Positions 24,216 through 36,656 of a stretch of DNA of 64,000 nucleotides are shown here, one piece after another. The stretch comes from Valencia hispanica. Lineage: Eukaryota; Chordata; Actinopteri; Cyprinodontiformes; Valenciidae. Under the pieces are notes generated by a model. That model saw nothing but the letters and a program-made list of their open reading frames with translations, ran no database searches and had not been told where the DNA came from. A program made the position numbers and the translations under genes. The DNA is taken from positions 36,398,961 to 36,462,960 of the forward strand of contig OY747713.1 in NCBI GenBank assembly GCA_963556495.2. Reading direction: 5' to 3'. Position 1 is the first letter of the stretch; each line of letters starts with the position of its first letter.

Positions 24216-25435
24216 ACCGCCAAATGTTAATATATTCTATGCCTTTTCTGCTTTAGAAGTAATCTGAACTGCTTTGATGATAGCAACGCTTTACCACTAG
24301 ATGGGAGTAGCCTACCGAGTCGATTTTTTTGTATGTTGAGGATTTAACAGTAAAGACATACCAAGGTCATGTGTTGCAATAGAATGATAGAAATAATCCA
24401 TTTTTCTTTCAACAAATCTTCATTTGGTGCATTTACGTCAACCCTATTCGAAAAAGACAAAAGCAGCTGCAAACAAACATTTAGAGCAGTATTCATGTCT
24501 TTTTACTCTTCTAATGGTAACCGTGGCAACCACTATCCCTGACAGCAACGTGTCTCTACACTAGAGTCCTTTAGAGTCCTTTAAGGTGTCCCTACAGACA
24601 CACGCTCTGTTGTTCACTTTTGTGTTTCTTACACCTGTCGAATCCTGACACCTGTCAGGACTTTGATCACTCCTATTTAAATGTATCTAGGGCATGTTTG
24701 GCATGATGTTTTTGCAGCTCCGGGTTCCGAGCACTCTAAGTGCACACTCCAAGCTCAAGGACAGTTGAGATGATTAGGTCGGAGCACACTACCAGCACAA
24801 ATGTATTGGGTGTGGTTCTGCTGGGGCTCCATTAAGAGGCCACATTATAGCAGATCATTTTACACTCTGATACTAACACTGAGTAATGTCCTACATATAC
24901 ATTCTTCTCATTCTCTAAGCAAATCATATCTCATAGTCAGAAAAACTCCAGTAACTCTTCCTGCTCCTCAGATTCCAATCAATAAGTCTTCTAGAAAAAA
25001 AAACAAGGAATTGTAAATCCTTTTTTTGCTCCCACTCTAGCCCCCCCACAACCATCACAGTAAATCAGCTTTTTATTGGAAGCTTTTCATCTCCTCTAGT
25101 TGCTCTGAGCACATCGGAGACGACTGGAAGGAACCGTGAAAGCAGCGACCGCTGTGATGTTGTGTGTGTGGGTTAATTTTCTCTCCCTGCCTATTCTTCC
25201 ATTCTGCACCTATGAGAAATCTTCGTTTCACATGAGGTCAGCAGCGTCTTCCATCCTGATGGTGTTCATATCATCTTCGCCCTTCCTCATATGTCTCTGT
25301 TATTCTGGATGACTTATTGATTTGGAGACTCTGGATTTAGGGTTATGGCAACGGAGTGACAGCATAGGTTGAAAGTGTTTTAAAATATCTGTTAATTCAG
25401 GGACTGCTGTATTTGCCTTTACAGTAAGTCTTATC
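24216..25435. other. nhsl3 intron, nothing recognised
   Basis: AT-rich sequence with short inverted repeats, for example the perfect TCCTGACA-CC-TGTCAGGA at 24643-24660. No exon or transposon motif. Confidence 0.5.
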
Positions 25436-25510
25436 CATTGAACCCTTTACATTTTGTCACAACTACAAATGTCCATGTATTTCATTGGGATTTTATTAGG
25501 GATGTAACGT
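25436..25510 (+). mobile_element. Left-end remnant of a Tc1-like element
   Basis: Reads TTGAACCCTTTACATTTTGT, CACAACTACAAATG and TTTCATTGGGATTTTATTAG, which correspond to the subterminal repeat of fish Tc1 elements. Confidence 0.5.
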
Positions 25511-26224
25511 TTTGTGGATTTGTACCAAAAATATGCAGTACAGCCCTGTCAGTTCATTACTCACATGTACCAAACAAATGCACAATGCAACGTTTTGCAG
25601 TTCAACTTAAAAAAGTGTCACCAAAACAAAAAGGCTCCTAGATATCACCAAACTCAATTTGGAAACATTCCCAAATAGAGATCAAGGTTTCTCATGCAGC
25701 TACAGTGGAGAAAGAAAGCTGGAGCAGCCCCAAAAAACTTTATGTATCTGCGTATACATATTTTCACAGCAATAAGGTGCATAGCTCACTGTGAACTTCA
25801 ATTACTCACCTGAAACATTGTTACGATGAATGTAAACATCACTGGCAGTGGTGAAAAGTCAGCTCAAGTCCAAATCCAGCAGCACTCAGCCAGTCCAAAA
25901 CGCTTCACAGCAAATGAGATGCTGCAACACATTGGTACTGTCCTGCATCTCTGACCAGAAGGGGTTTCCCCAACAGCTATTTTGGCGCGTTCAAGTACAT
26001 CATGTAGACAAGGGTGTCTAAATATCAAAACAACTCCAAAGTGATGTAAACTGTTTTTATTCACAAATGTCTGCACAATCTTATTCAAAAACTCAACAAC
26101 ATTGACCATTTTCAAGTAGTTTTACTGATGCGTAATCATCCATCTGGTACATTAGTGGCTTCACCTGCTTATCCTTTATTTAGAAAAAACGTTTCTCTTA
26201 ATTGAAGCAAACCGAAGGACATCC

Positions 26225-26395
26225 CAAACCGTGATTTGTGTGTACCATGGCACCTGTAGATTTTATATCATAGACTAAGACAAAGTTGTGGATGCTTGTG
26301 AAATAGAAAAAAAATTATTTTAGGAATAGAAATCTGAAAAATGTGTTGTACGTCTCTATTCTGTCCTCTTTACTTTGATACCCCTAAATAAAATA
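26225..26395 (+). mobile_element. Tc1-like subterminal fragment
   Basis: Contains GATTTTATATCATAGACTAA and GACAAAGTTG, then CCTCTTTACTTTGATACCCC and TAAATAAAAT, the spacer between left terminal repeat and transposase in the same family as 13600. No transposase follows. Confidence 0.55.
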
Positions 26396-26575
26396 TACCC
26401 ATCCTCTACACCCGATTATCCTTGCCAGTTACCCTAAGAAACATGTTTTTTGGACTGTGGGAGGAAACTGGAGTACCTAGAGAGAACCAACGGATGTACG
26501 GGTAGAACATACAAATTCTATGCTGAAATGCCCCAGGCTGGGATTTAAATTTAAATCCACCAGCTGGTAATGTCC
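26396..26575 (+). repeat. Fragment of a common teleost interspersed repeat
   Basis: Includes TACACCCGATTATCCTTGCC, GTTTTTTGGACTGTGGGAGG, AAACTGGAGTACC and CCCCAGGCTGGGATTTAAAT. The modules match those at 51640-51880 and 53840-54010. Confidence 0.7.
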
Positions 26576-28599
26576 CAAATGTTTAATCTAAAACTTTTGT
26601 TCAAAAGTGTTACAGAAAGGTCAAATCAATTTATTGATCATTAGTAAAGGCATCTGGGAAGTTATTAGCGTCAGGGAAGAGGCCTTTCACCTACTCTGAT
26701 CTGACTGTGTGACTCCTCAGCTGTGAGGAGTGTTGTGGTTAACCTTGCAAAGAAGACAATATTGAGATTGAAGGGAGAAGCTGCTTTCACAGAGGGTCGA
26801 CGTGATCTGGGGTGGGAGACAGTTCTAACGTTGACCTAGACGGGCTCATGTACAAGACTCTCAAAAGATGAGAAACGCCAATCCAGACTCCAGCCTCATC
26901 CTTACGGAAGATATATTATATGATATTTTCTTCCTATAACAAGAGGCAAGGTTTTAAATTCAAGATTCACCACAAGAATTATTATTTTTTTTCTACTTTT
27001 TTTTTCTTGGTAGCTAGCAAGGTTAACCAACATTAGATGGCTGCACACTTCTATCCAGCAGAACATAAATATGATGTATGCTATTCCGATATCTTAATAT
27101 GAGTTATGCATGACCAACATTTGCATTTGGCAAAACGGGACGCATCATAATCCTACTGGTTTCATAGCAGGATCTCGGCTCGGGCCCGTGGCATTTGTGT
27201 CCCACGGCTGTCTGAGCGTGCGTTGGGCATGTGCACTAATTTCAGATCTCAATTGTTTAAAGAAATGTTAATGGGGAGGCCTCGGTCTCCAATGCCTCAA
27301 GAGAATGTAGCTTACTGAGCTTTCTAGTATTCTGGCAAAGACTGATGTTTATACACAGAATCGGTCTTTATAATATTACTCATTAAAAGGACGATGTCAT
27401 TCCGATTAGTTAAGCGTGCCGTGCATAGAGCCCCACAGCGACATCTGGTGTAGACAGGCCCCAACGTCCCAAAATGCAGAGATGCCACAGGGTTTTGGTA
27501 TTTGATCAAATTCCAATAAAAATACATGAAAGTTTGTGGTTGTGTAAGGTGACAGATGTGAAAACATTCAAATGGTATAAACATTTTTGCTATTCACAAA
27601 AGATTTATCGCTTTAAAAAGGACAGAAAACCCTGATTTGTTGGTGGATCCCTCTTTATAACATAGCCTCTAAAATTCCCCATTATGTTTTTTGTATAAAC
27701 CATCTGGCTCAGCATCTGTATTTCCTCCAGCATAGCTGGAATATTCTCTTCTCAAAGTCAGCTTTGATCACTGGGACCGGTTCTCTGGCCTAGTTTCGGC
27801 TGTTTCTGTCAACCAGTGCCTCCATGTTTACAATGAGAAAATCGTAGCGAGTTAATAGGCACCGTCATGGCTGTTTGTAAGGTTTCACTTTTCCATCAGA
27901 CAAGCACCTTTGATGTGCTGCTCTCTTCCCTCCGGTAACCTTCTCTGCTCGAGCGTTTGCGTGAGACATGGAGGAATATGGGTTTTCTCCATCTCCAAGT
28001 TATGTGGACAAATTGGGTCAGCTGTTTGCAGCACAAACAACCGATCACCTCTCACACCAGGAGGACAGTAGAGGAGGCGTGGGAGAAAGCTGTGTGAATT
28101 ATTGAATGATGCGTATGATGGAGCTTAGTGTGAGAGTGCTCAGCTGTGTGAAGGCGCGGTTTTGAGAGTGAAGCGAATGCCGAGGCAGAGGGTGGGAGGG
28201 GCACACACACGCGTGTACACACACTTGGGCGTCTCAGCGTTGGATGTTGCCATTCCTTCAGCAGCTGGATGCACATGAGCAGTAGGGTGTCAGCTTGAAG
28301 ACGCTCGACTGATTTCAATGAGTGTTTTTTTTTCCCCCCCTCATCTTTGTTGGATCTGCATTTTTAATAGGAGCTGGAGCTTTTTAGTCTTGTAGGAATG
28401 GTGTCAGTAGGGCTTTAGCACAAAGTCAATAACCTGAGTTGTTTAGAAGCCTGGAATCATTAGGAATGATTTGACAACCGGGATTCCAAAGTGCCTTGCT
28501 GACTGCGACTTATGCTGAAGAGCGGGTGTGCGGATGTAAAGTTACAAGAAGTCAAAATGCTAGACTCACTTTAGGGGAGGGCTTTAGCACGGCCCCAGT
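26576..28599. other. nhsl3 intron leading to exon C
   Basis: Apart from the Tc1 end at 27505-27582, no repeat or exon is recognised. 28050-28330 is more GC-rich and holds a short CACACACACGCGTGTACACACA motif. It could belong to the promoter of the MGNS exon, but no TATA box stands out. Confidence 0.4.
27505..27582 (+). mobile_element. Right-end remnant of a Tc1-like element
   Basis: Contains TTCCAATAAAAATACATGAA, AGTTTGTGGTTGTG, AAGGTGACAGATGTGAAAAC and a decayed CAAATGGTAT. It may be the partner of the left end near 25436 with the middle deleted and interrupted (inference). Confidence 0.6.
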
Positions 28600-28735
28600 A
28601 TGGGGAACAGCATCCAGAAAAAGAAGAAAAAGAAGGCGTCAACAGAAGAGTATTCTCCATCAGCGAGCCCAAGCCCCAACCGGGAAAAGTCTACAAGCTT
28701 TCGTCTGCTTAGACGTCCGGATAAACAGAAACCAG
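28600..28735 (+). CDS. nhsl3: NHS-like protein 3, candidate alternative first coding exon C
   Basis: Encodes 45 codons plus one base: start MGNSIQKKKKKKASTEE, a Ser/Pro-rich middle, then SFRLLRRPDKQKP. It ends AAACCAG|GTAGGT, a good donor, in phase 1, exactly what exon 2 needs (the join gives Ala). The start has A at -3 and G at +4. The overlapping longer frame from 28496 reaches the donor in phase 0 and would not fit. I recall, without being able to verify it, that a mammalian KIAA1522 isoform also begins MGNS. Gly2 followed by a lysine cluster suggests possible N-myristoylation with basic membrane binding, but Gln at residue 6 is not the favoured Ser/Thr. No transcript evidence is available here. 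Confidence 0.6.
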
Positions 28736-30230
28736 GTAGGTGGACAGCAGAAAGAGGGGTTGATCGTGTACAAAACATGGCTGGGTGCCTCAAAAAATCC
28801 TGTGAGAAGAGATTCAAGTCAAGTTGTCTTATGTCGTTTGCTGTGTGTACCAGTGTTTGTGTGTTCATGTGAAGAAGTTCCTATGGTAAGCTTTTTGGTG
28901 ACTATTTCCATGCTGACTTCACCTTAGTCAGCTTCAAGCATTCCTGCTTATTGCACAGGTATGCAAAAGATAGTGTATGTTAACAACCTTTACCAGTTTT
29001 CTGGTCCACTGGCTTCCTCTTCATGCTGACAAATAACTAGTCGAGCATTTTGCAGAGTCCCACCAAATTCTCATCCTTCCTGGTGCTACACAGTGTACCT
29101 GGTTCAAAGTGCAAATAATGGAAATATTTTCACCGACTGTGTGGAATGCCATACCTGCAATGGAAAACAGATCCTGCTCTGCTCTGATCCTCGTCTGTGC
29201 TAATTGTAACCGAAGCAACAAAAAACACCTGACTAACTGGTTTGACAGATTATGAGATAATGGTCAGTAGATATGAATTGTTTTTGCACTCGGGTTCTGC
29301 TTACGTAACCAGTTTCTCAGATGTAGCTTTCCATTTGTCAGTTTGAGCCTGGTGGATATTTCTCATTTTATTTAGGTTTGTAAAGGTTATTGCATGTTTT
29401 TACTGCTTCTCGCTGTATAATTTTTGGTTTAGTATTGGGGAACAATCATTTTTTCATGCATTCTTAAAAAAGCACATTTGACAATAGAGATGTACCACAT
29501 ATAGAAACGCGATTTTCCTTTCAGTATGTGCGATATCAGACTGAGTATCCGGCTACCATAATTGCTTTAGAAACTACCATGGAACCGTTTAATCGAGCTC
29601 TGGTCTAACAACAGCCAATGTCCAGCAGCTTTTTCTGATTTCAGGTGCCTTTTAACTTTACACACCATGCCTACTTTGAGGGAACCTTTATCATTCAAAG
29701 TCATTATCAGCTAAATGATTCCAAGATCATATTACTCTAGAGTGTTCCAAGGGTAAGAATACTTCCTTGGTGTATGTGAGGTTTACTGAATTTCCACTCC
29801 GTCAGCCCAAAATCTATCTGGAAATTTGCATCAACTCTTTCTGCCTTGGTCCCCACACCTGATATGGCTTTAAATGACAGATGGTAAAAAGCACATGGAC
29901 AGTTAAGAATGGGATCATCGAGATGATGGATAAGAAAGGGAGTAGCAAGAAAGTGTTCAGATTTTTATTCCTGAGTGATCGTGAAATTCCATCATTGTCT
30001 CAATATGCAAAAATAATATTTCAACTAGACATTTTCCTATCATCTACCACTGTTTAGAGTCAATAAAAAAAAATACTATACATGGTTTCACTTTAGCACA
30101 ACTTAACTGATATTTGGATTTTAGCTAAGAATCTGAATATACAAATAATTAAGACTCAAAGATAGAGTACCGAGAAGTTGATCCAAGTTTTGCATACGTT
30201 CAAAGAATCCTCAAAAGACAGACCAAGACC
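28736..30230. other. nhsl3 intron, nothing recognised
   Basis: AT-rich intronic DNA without a repeat or exon I can name. Confidence 0.5.
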
Positions 30231-30725
30231 TTGACCTTCCATCTGGAAGGGAAAGTGTTTCAGAACCTTTTATTTAACAGAGTAGTGCTGTCAAAAAGCA
30301 GGATGGCTTGGAATGAAAGCTCATATTGGAAAGGCAAGAACAACATTCAAGCAGCTGAAAAACATCTGAAACTCAAAAAGTTCATCCCTTCAAACCAAAG
30401 TCTGCATTTTAACAAACGTCACAGTATTTTTTTTTGTTTTTAAAAAAAGGTCCAAGACATGTCAATTTAATCCAGATGCAAAGAATTCAATAGACATTGC
30501 AAACTTTCAACATTCACCTTCGAAATGTGCATAATTTCCACTGATGCACATTGCCAATGCAGAAGAAAACCCGCTTACTATGGAAAGGAAACCGGGATGG
30601 ACATCACCAGGCACATGACCAAGAGTACTCAAGGATCGAGGGAGAGAGGATGAGAAAAATCAGTGTGTGGTGGGACATGGAGGCGGACGTTAAGGGATCC
30701 TGTTACACTTTGTTGGGAAGAGCGT
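30231..30725 (+). mobile_element. LINE ORF2 C-terminal fragments, interrupted
   Basis: At 30295-30400 the + strand reads GMKAHIGKARTTFKQLKNI with a stop and then SLQTKV, matching the region just after the reverse transcriptase of a vertebrate non-LTR retrotransposon. At about 30580-30720 it reads MEADVKGSCYTLLGRA, matching the extreme C-terminal LEADVK-MGYTWGQL-R motif. About 130-150 bp of unrelated sequence separates them. Many coding positions are missing between the two parts. Family name not assigned. Confidence 0.65.
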
Positions 30726-33700
30726 TCAGGACCAGAAAGGCTGTAGAATATTTTTCAGTTGCTATATCCCCAGACTTCAGTAGAACCCATCAAGTTCATA
30801 CATCCAACTCTGGTGAAACAAGAACCAAAGCACGAGTATGGTACTTGATGCAAGAGAGACGATGTGTCCCTGGGCCAAGAATCACTGTGTCCCCCAGGTT
30901 AATGTCTGTGGATGTGGAATAGCACCTTTTATGCTCTTGTATTTACTGCCCCTTTCACTGGCAGGTTACACAGAAGTGAATGTCGGAGGGAATGCATTCC
31001 CACATTCCAGTCGACTGCCTTATGCATGAGCAGCCATTCAAGACAAAAACTTAGTCTCTCCTAACATGGAAAAGCATGGGGGGGGGGGGGGGGGGAAGAC
31101 TTACTACTTTTGAGCAGAGTGTGGCAACTGTTTCATAACATCAAGCTCCAAGAAAAAGGGCACAAGGAAATGTAGCCTTCTCAAATTAGTTGAAAATGGA
31201 AAAACAAGTGAAGGACTGAAGCCTCTGAACATGAATTAGCTGACAGAATATTGTCTTTGGTGTAGAGCAAGACAAACTCAAAGATTATTTTTCCTCAAAT
31301 GTGTCATTGAGTTAGTCTCAACTCAGTTATAGACTAGCTATAAGACTTTAGAACCCTAACCCTGACCTTATCTTCAACCCATTCATCCAAATCCTCTGTA
31401 GATTGTTCATGTGTTTTAGGGGTTTTTGGCAACATTAGTGCCAAAATTTGAGCATCTGCCTCATATTTCAAACCCTAAACAGAAATATTTGACATTATGG
31501 CTATTACTTTAAGTCTTCAAGCAACTGGATTGAGACTTTTTCTAACTACATGATACAGCTGTTTTAAATTACTTTTCTGTCCACTCTGCTCTGCAGTAGA
31601 TCCTCAGATGTCTCTTGTTTTCTCTTAGTAAAGATAAGACTTCTAACAAGCTGTCTAATAACAGTATTACTGCAGTCCTGAAATATCTGGATATCCTTGA
31701 AATACCCTCCCTTCTCTGGCTTTCCGCTCCCCTCCTCTTGCTTCGCTCTGTGCTTCTATCTCCTTGACCTTCGATCGCTAGCTATCAGGCTCATCTCCCA
31801 GCGTTTGAAAGGTGAGATATTTGGATGTGACTTACACTCATCCAAAAGAAGCGAAAAGCTGTTGATAGAATTAGGGAGGGAGGATGGAAACAAGAGCAGA
31901 GATTACAACGGTGAGGGAAGACAAGAAGAGAATGCTGTATGGTCTTATGTCTAATTCGGGAATAAAGCTGCCTGCTGACGTCTCTGCCATTTTCATTTCA
32001 ACTGCCTTGTACAGAGGGTGATATTCCATATTCCTCGCTGGGGAAAGCTTGGCTGAGCCTTTTGATTTCTGTAAGCGTGGCTAAGACGCTCTCCACTCTC
32101 TTCTTGGTCCTCCTTTGAAGATTCAATTCAATGTGTGTCACTGTCAAAGTCAGGGACTCCCCACAGTGCAGCTTAGGCACCACAGTTAAATAAAGATAGG
32201 ATGACTTTTCATCTCTGCTGTCTTCTACTCCTACGCGTTGCATGATCTTACCCTTCAACACTAAGCAGCTGTGTTGAGCTCATGCTCCTCCTTTAATTGT
32301 CATGTGCCACAGATTTTTGTAGATCCAGCTGCAGCTCTGGTCCACATCTGGCCTTTATGTTAGTTTCTTCTCTACCATCTTAAAACTGCATTCCGTTTCC
32401 CCTTGTGACTTTTTTCCTACAACAACACTGCACATCATTGTTCTGTATGTTTGACATTTTGAGAAACGTACAATTTGGTTGGTATTCTGCTCTAAATGTC
32501 AAAGGAATCCACTGGATGGCATAACCAGAATTACATTCTCGAACAGATATTATGCCATAAAGAAGTGGATCTTTAGATCTATATCTTCAGACAATGTAAG
32601 TTATATAAATATTGATGTCCTTCAGATGGCATCAACTGGCGGTTTTAGCAACAATTTGATGCAATACTCATCTCAGTCAAAGATTAAGGCGTAATGTCGG
32701 AGGACAGATCCAAATCCTCCAACTGCCTTTGCATTGCAAAATCATTCAGCATAGGTCATGGCTGAGTTGGGAAAGCCTATAGTACTGGCAAGCCATCAGT
32801 GGAGAATGGTGAAGCTAAAAGAATTTAAAAAAAAAGACAACTTCTATATTTGTGAAGCACCCATTCCCCCCAGAATGTATGATAAGACAACTTTATTGCT
32901 TTATACAGTTAAGCCCCAAATTACACATCCCCTTGCAGATTTTAAATTATTCTCATTCAATCATATGTCAAAGTTGTACCAATATTTTTAAAAAGCATGT
33001 ATATTTCTGTCACTTTACATCTCATTTCAAAATGGCATGGGAAAATTATTCATACCTTTACCAGTGAAAAACTTGGCATTACAGCAATTGCACCCTTCGC
33101 ATAATTGCTGAACAGCAATTCGCGAGTTTACATGATTTATTGTTGGTGATGAGTTCTAAGTCTTAGAGGTTGGATAGCCTCCTTGCCATCACCCTAATTA
33201 TTTAGCTCCCACCAGATTAAAAATAATAATAAAATCAGATTCAAGATTGGATTCCAAAAACATTTTTACTTGCATTAAGAAGAATCATGTTGGAAAAATG
33301 ATATCACTTCAAACCTTAATCTCCCAGGGGCTTAAAAAATATTCTGGGCTTAACTATAGCTATACCTGGCAAGAACATATTTTAGGTGTGTGAACTTTAA
33401 GGAATGCGATTTCTTTTTTTTCCCTTTTTTCTTTTATATTTACGAGTTTTGAAACACAGGGATAGAAGCTGGACTAGCTCTGAAGATCTACCAAGCCACT
33501 GGTGGCAAATTCATGAAGTTCTGCATGGGATCACACTTTTTCATTTATTCTCTCACATGACTAGTTAGACCTTGTTAAAATAAAAGAATTTGTCAATGAA
33601 AAATAATTCCCTGCAGTGTAGCACGGTGCAGTCCCTAGCAGCAGGAGAAAGCCTCTCAGTCTCAGGGAACATTGCTTCCAAAGAGAGGTGTAGTTTAGGT

Positions 33701-35384
33701 GCAATGTTTAGGTATAGGAGGCAAGTGTCAAAATAGCATTCATGTGAGTGGATGGACCTAATGTTCCCCAGCAGAACGTTACCTATCAGCATCACATAAC
33801 CTTTGTTCTGAAAACTCCAGACTGAAACACTTCACACTTTGAGAAATGCATTGACACCATCGTCAATTGGTCACATTAAGGATTATGCTGAAATTTAAAC
33901 ACTGAATTAATTTCTTAATCAGTGTTTTTACAGTGTTATGTATATAAGAACTTAGTTAAGTTACCACAGCTTCATATTTGAGTCAGATTTCTTTATTTTC
34001 AAGTTAAGCTATGCAGATCTGTAATAGCTGGAAAAAAAAATGTGAAATGATTTCTCATCCATTTCACACAAACCTGGCATTTCAGCTGGAATTAAAACCC
34101 ACTATATTTACCCTTTTTATCTAAAATATTTAGTTTTTCATCTGTTTGGACCATGAGAATCTGCAAATAAATCTTGAGATTTAACCCTGAGAATATGGAA
34201 TTATGTATTCCATATTTTTAAATCGGACTCAGAGCACAACTGATTAGGCAGATTAATACAAGCAATAGAATCAACTAGCATGATTTTGCTTAGTAGCATG
34301 GACGTCGTTTGTCTCTTGTGAGGGTGTAAATGTTTAATACCCATTAATATAGTATAGTGCCCAACAGATATAATTTTTTTTAGATTAGTTATTAAAAAAC
34401 TAAAATCAGCTTCATGCCCCGAACATCTCTGTATCTTTTAGCCTTCAGTCACTCTGAAGACTTCTATAAAAAACAAAAACTAAATTTAAAATCACTGACA
34501 TTTTTAATCGAGGTAATTTAACCATATCTGATACCGTCACAAACTCTTGCGTCAAAAAAACCCCTTTACCATGAAAAGATAACCGCTTTTAACTTTTTTT
34601 TCTTTATTAGGAGGTTGAAGACACATCTATGCAGGTTCATTTTTCAAGAAGGGATATTTTCTAAATGCGGAAGAATCCAGATAAAGCAATGAACGTTTTC
34701 TTTGTCTGACTTATCTTTGGATTCCATTTTGGTGCTTAGAGATTGTAGATATGTTGCGGTGGAGTGACCTCCTCAACCTCCTGAAGAGAAGAATTTAGGA
34801 TTGCAGTGTATGGGGCGCTCAGCCTCTGGCTTCCTGGATTACCATATAATTTAAAAATCAATTAATGCTTTCAAACACTGCACACACACAAAACCCAAGC
34901 TACCTGGTAGTTAGTAGTAATCATTCTTGCTTTGAATTTACACAGAATTTTATGCAGTTTGGGTTTAAAACTTTGTCATCTTCTCCTACATTAACAGCAT
35001 TTTATTGCATTACGATGTCCAGTTAGTGATTTCAAAACACCAGACTGCCCCAACATATTCTGTTCATCTGATTTAGGGAAGGACAAAATATAGGATTAAA
35101 CACCACAGAGATCCAGTTTATCGGCAAGCAAAGGGATTTTTACTGGTCATACAAAAGAGCTCATTAAGACCTTTTATTGTAAGATGTTTGAGACAAATTG
35201 GGTTTGTTCGATATAGGCATGTCTTGGCAAAGATTTAAGAACTGGGATGGGGAAAAAAAATAAATAGTTTGTCCATTTCAGTTTAGATATAAGAATAATG
35301 ACCACCTCATTGAATACTCTAAAAACACATGTAAACAAAGAAACAGTGGTCTGTTTTGTTCTCTACACATCCTGGTGTTCAAAT
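30726..35384. other. nhsl3 intron, mostly unclassified
   Basis: Contains an 18-base G run at 31078-31095. 31690-32260 is less AT-rich and without repeat motifs. 34193-34216 holds a short hairpin, ATATGGAAT-loop-ATTCCATAT. No exon recognised; ORFs such as 31697-31954 and 31998-32261 overlap on opposite strands. Confidence 0.45.
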
Positions 35385-36656
35385 TGATTTTATTAATGAA
35401 CACAATGTCCTGGAGAAATTTCAGTCTGGTTTTAGGGTGAACCACAGCACAGAGACGGCCCTTCTAAAGATTTTAAATGATTTTAGATTAAACTATGATG
35501 CACAGAGGGTGACAGTGTTTGTTCTACTGGATCTAAGCTCTGCCTTCGATACAGTAGACCACACTATTCTTTTAATCCGTTTAAAACAGATTGGCCTCTC
35601 TGGTGCTGTTCACAAATTGTTCACATCCTATCTCACAGACAGGACTTTTATGGTAAGTTTAGATACCTGCTCCTCTAGGGTCCATAGGATTACATGTGGT
35701 GTGCCCCAGGGTTCGATTTTAGGCCCAGTGCTTTTTAACCTGTATATGCTCCCTCTTGGCAGCGTCATCAGAAGACATGGAGTCAACTTTCACAGTTATG
35801 CTGATGATACACAGTTTTACACCTCAATGTCTCCCGATGACACACGGCCAATGGATGCACTTCTTAACTGCATTTTAGACATCAAATCCTGGATGGCAGA
35901 AAACTTTCTCCAGCTCAACCAGGACAAAAATGATGTTTTAGTCATTGGACCTTCGCGGTCTCTGCGCTCCTCTGGCAGCAGTCTCCTTGTCATCCCAAAA
36001 CTCAGGACACACTCATGGCGAGGCGTCTTTCCAGTTTTATGGCCCTCACCTCTGGAACAGACTGCCAGAGGACCTCAGGGCCGTGGAGAACGTTCATATT
36101 TTTAAGAGCAGGCTCAAGACTCACCTTTTTAGCCTAGCTTTTAATTGATTATTATTGTCTGTTTAATTGCTCTGCATGATATGATATTTTATCAGTTTTA
36201 TATATTTAATCTTATCACATTTACTGCTTATTTTTATATTTTAATTTGTTATCTAAATCCCTGTGCCAGTGTTTCCTCTGTGGGAGCCCTCCGCCCTGGG
36301 AGCGGTGGTCAGCTGTGGCGGTGGGTGGAGATGGGGGGTCTTTGCTTTGCCTCCACTGGGTGCCCTGTGTCGGTGCCCCTGCTGCTGCTTTTGATCAACC
36401 GCTGCCGGTGCAGATCGCGTTTCGTGACATGGGTCATCTGCACTCGGCCCATTGTCCTTTTTTACTGTTGCTTTTAAAACAGTGTGCATGGGAGTTGGGT
36501 TGGGGGGAGTTGGGTATAACTGTGACCATGCTTTTAAATCCGTGGGGGAGGGATGCCAATGTGGTTTATGTGGGGTCATTTTAATCTGTAAAGCACTTTG
36601 TGATGCAATTTCTTGTATGAAAAGCGCTTTATAAAGTTTTGATTTGATTTTTGATA
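35385..36656 (+). mobile_element. L2-type LINE, 5'-truncated, with readable reverse transcriptase
   Basis: The ORF (35356-36105) contains HNVLEKFQSGF, reverse transcriptase motif A (LLDLSSAFDTVDH), motif B (CGVPQGSILGPVLFN) and motif C (SYADDTQ) with both catalytic Asp residues, then WMAENFLQLNQDK. After VIGPS the frame fails. The C-terminal FYGPHLWNRLPEDLRA block is in another frame (35945-36148), consistent with an internal deletion of the intervening segment. The 3' end has CTGTAAAGCACTTTGTGATG, GAAAAGCGCTTTATAAAG and short TTGATT repeats typical of L2. Endonuclease region absent; cannot move by itself. Confidence 0.85.

Noticed and set aside
28496..28927. A 143-codon ORF overlapping exon C
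   Set aside because: At the GTAGGT donor (28735) it is in phase 0 and would not fit exon 2, while the MGNS frame is in phase 1. The part beyond the donor is intron.
30551..30922. A 123-codon + strand ORF
   Set aside because: Its first part is the decayed C-terminus of a LINE and the rest is unrelated sequence, so it is not a gene.
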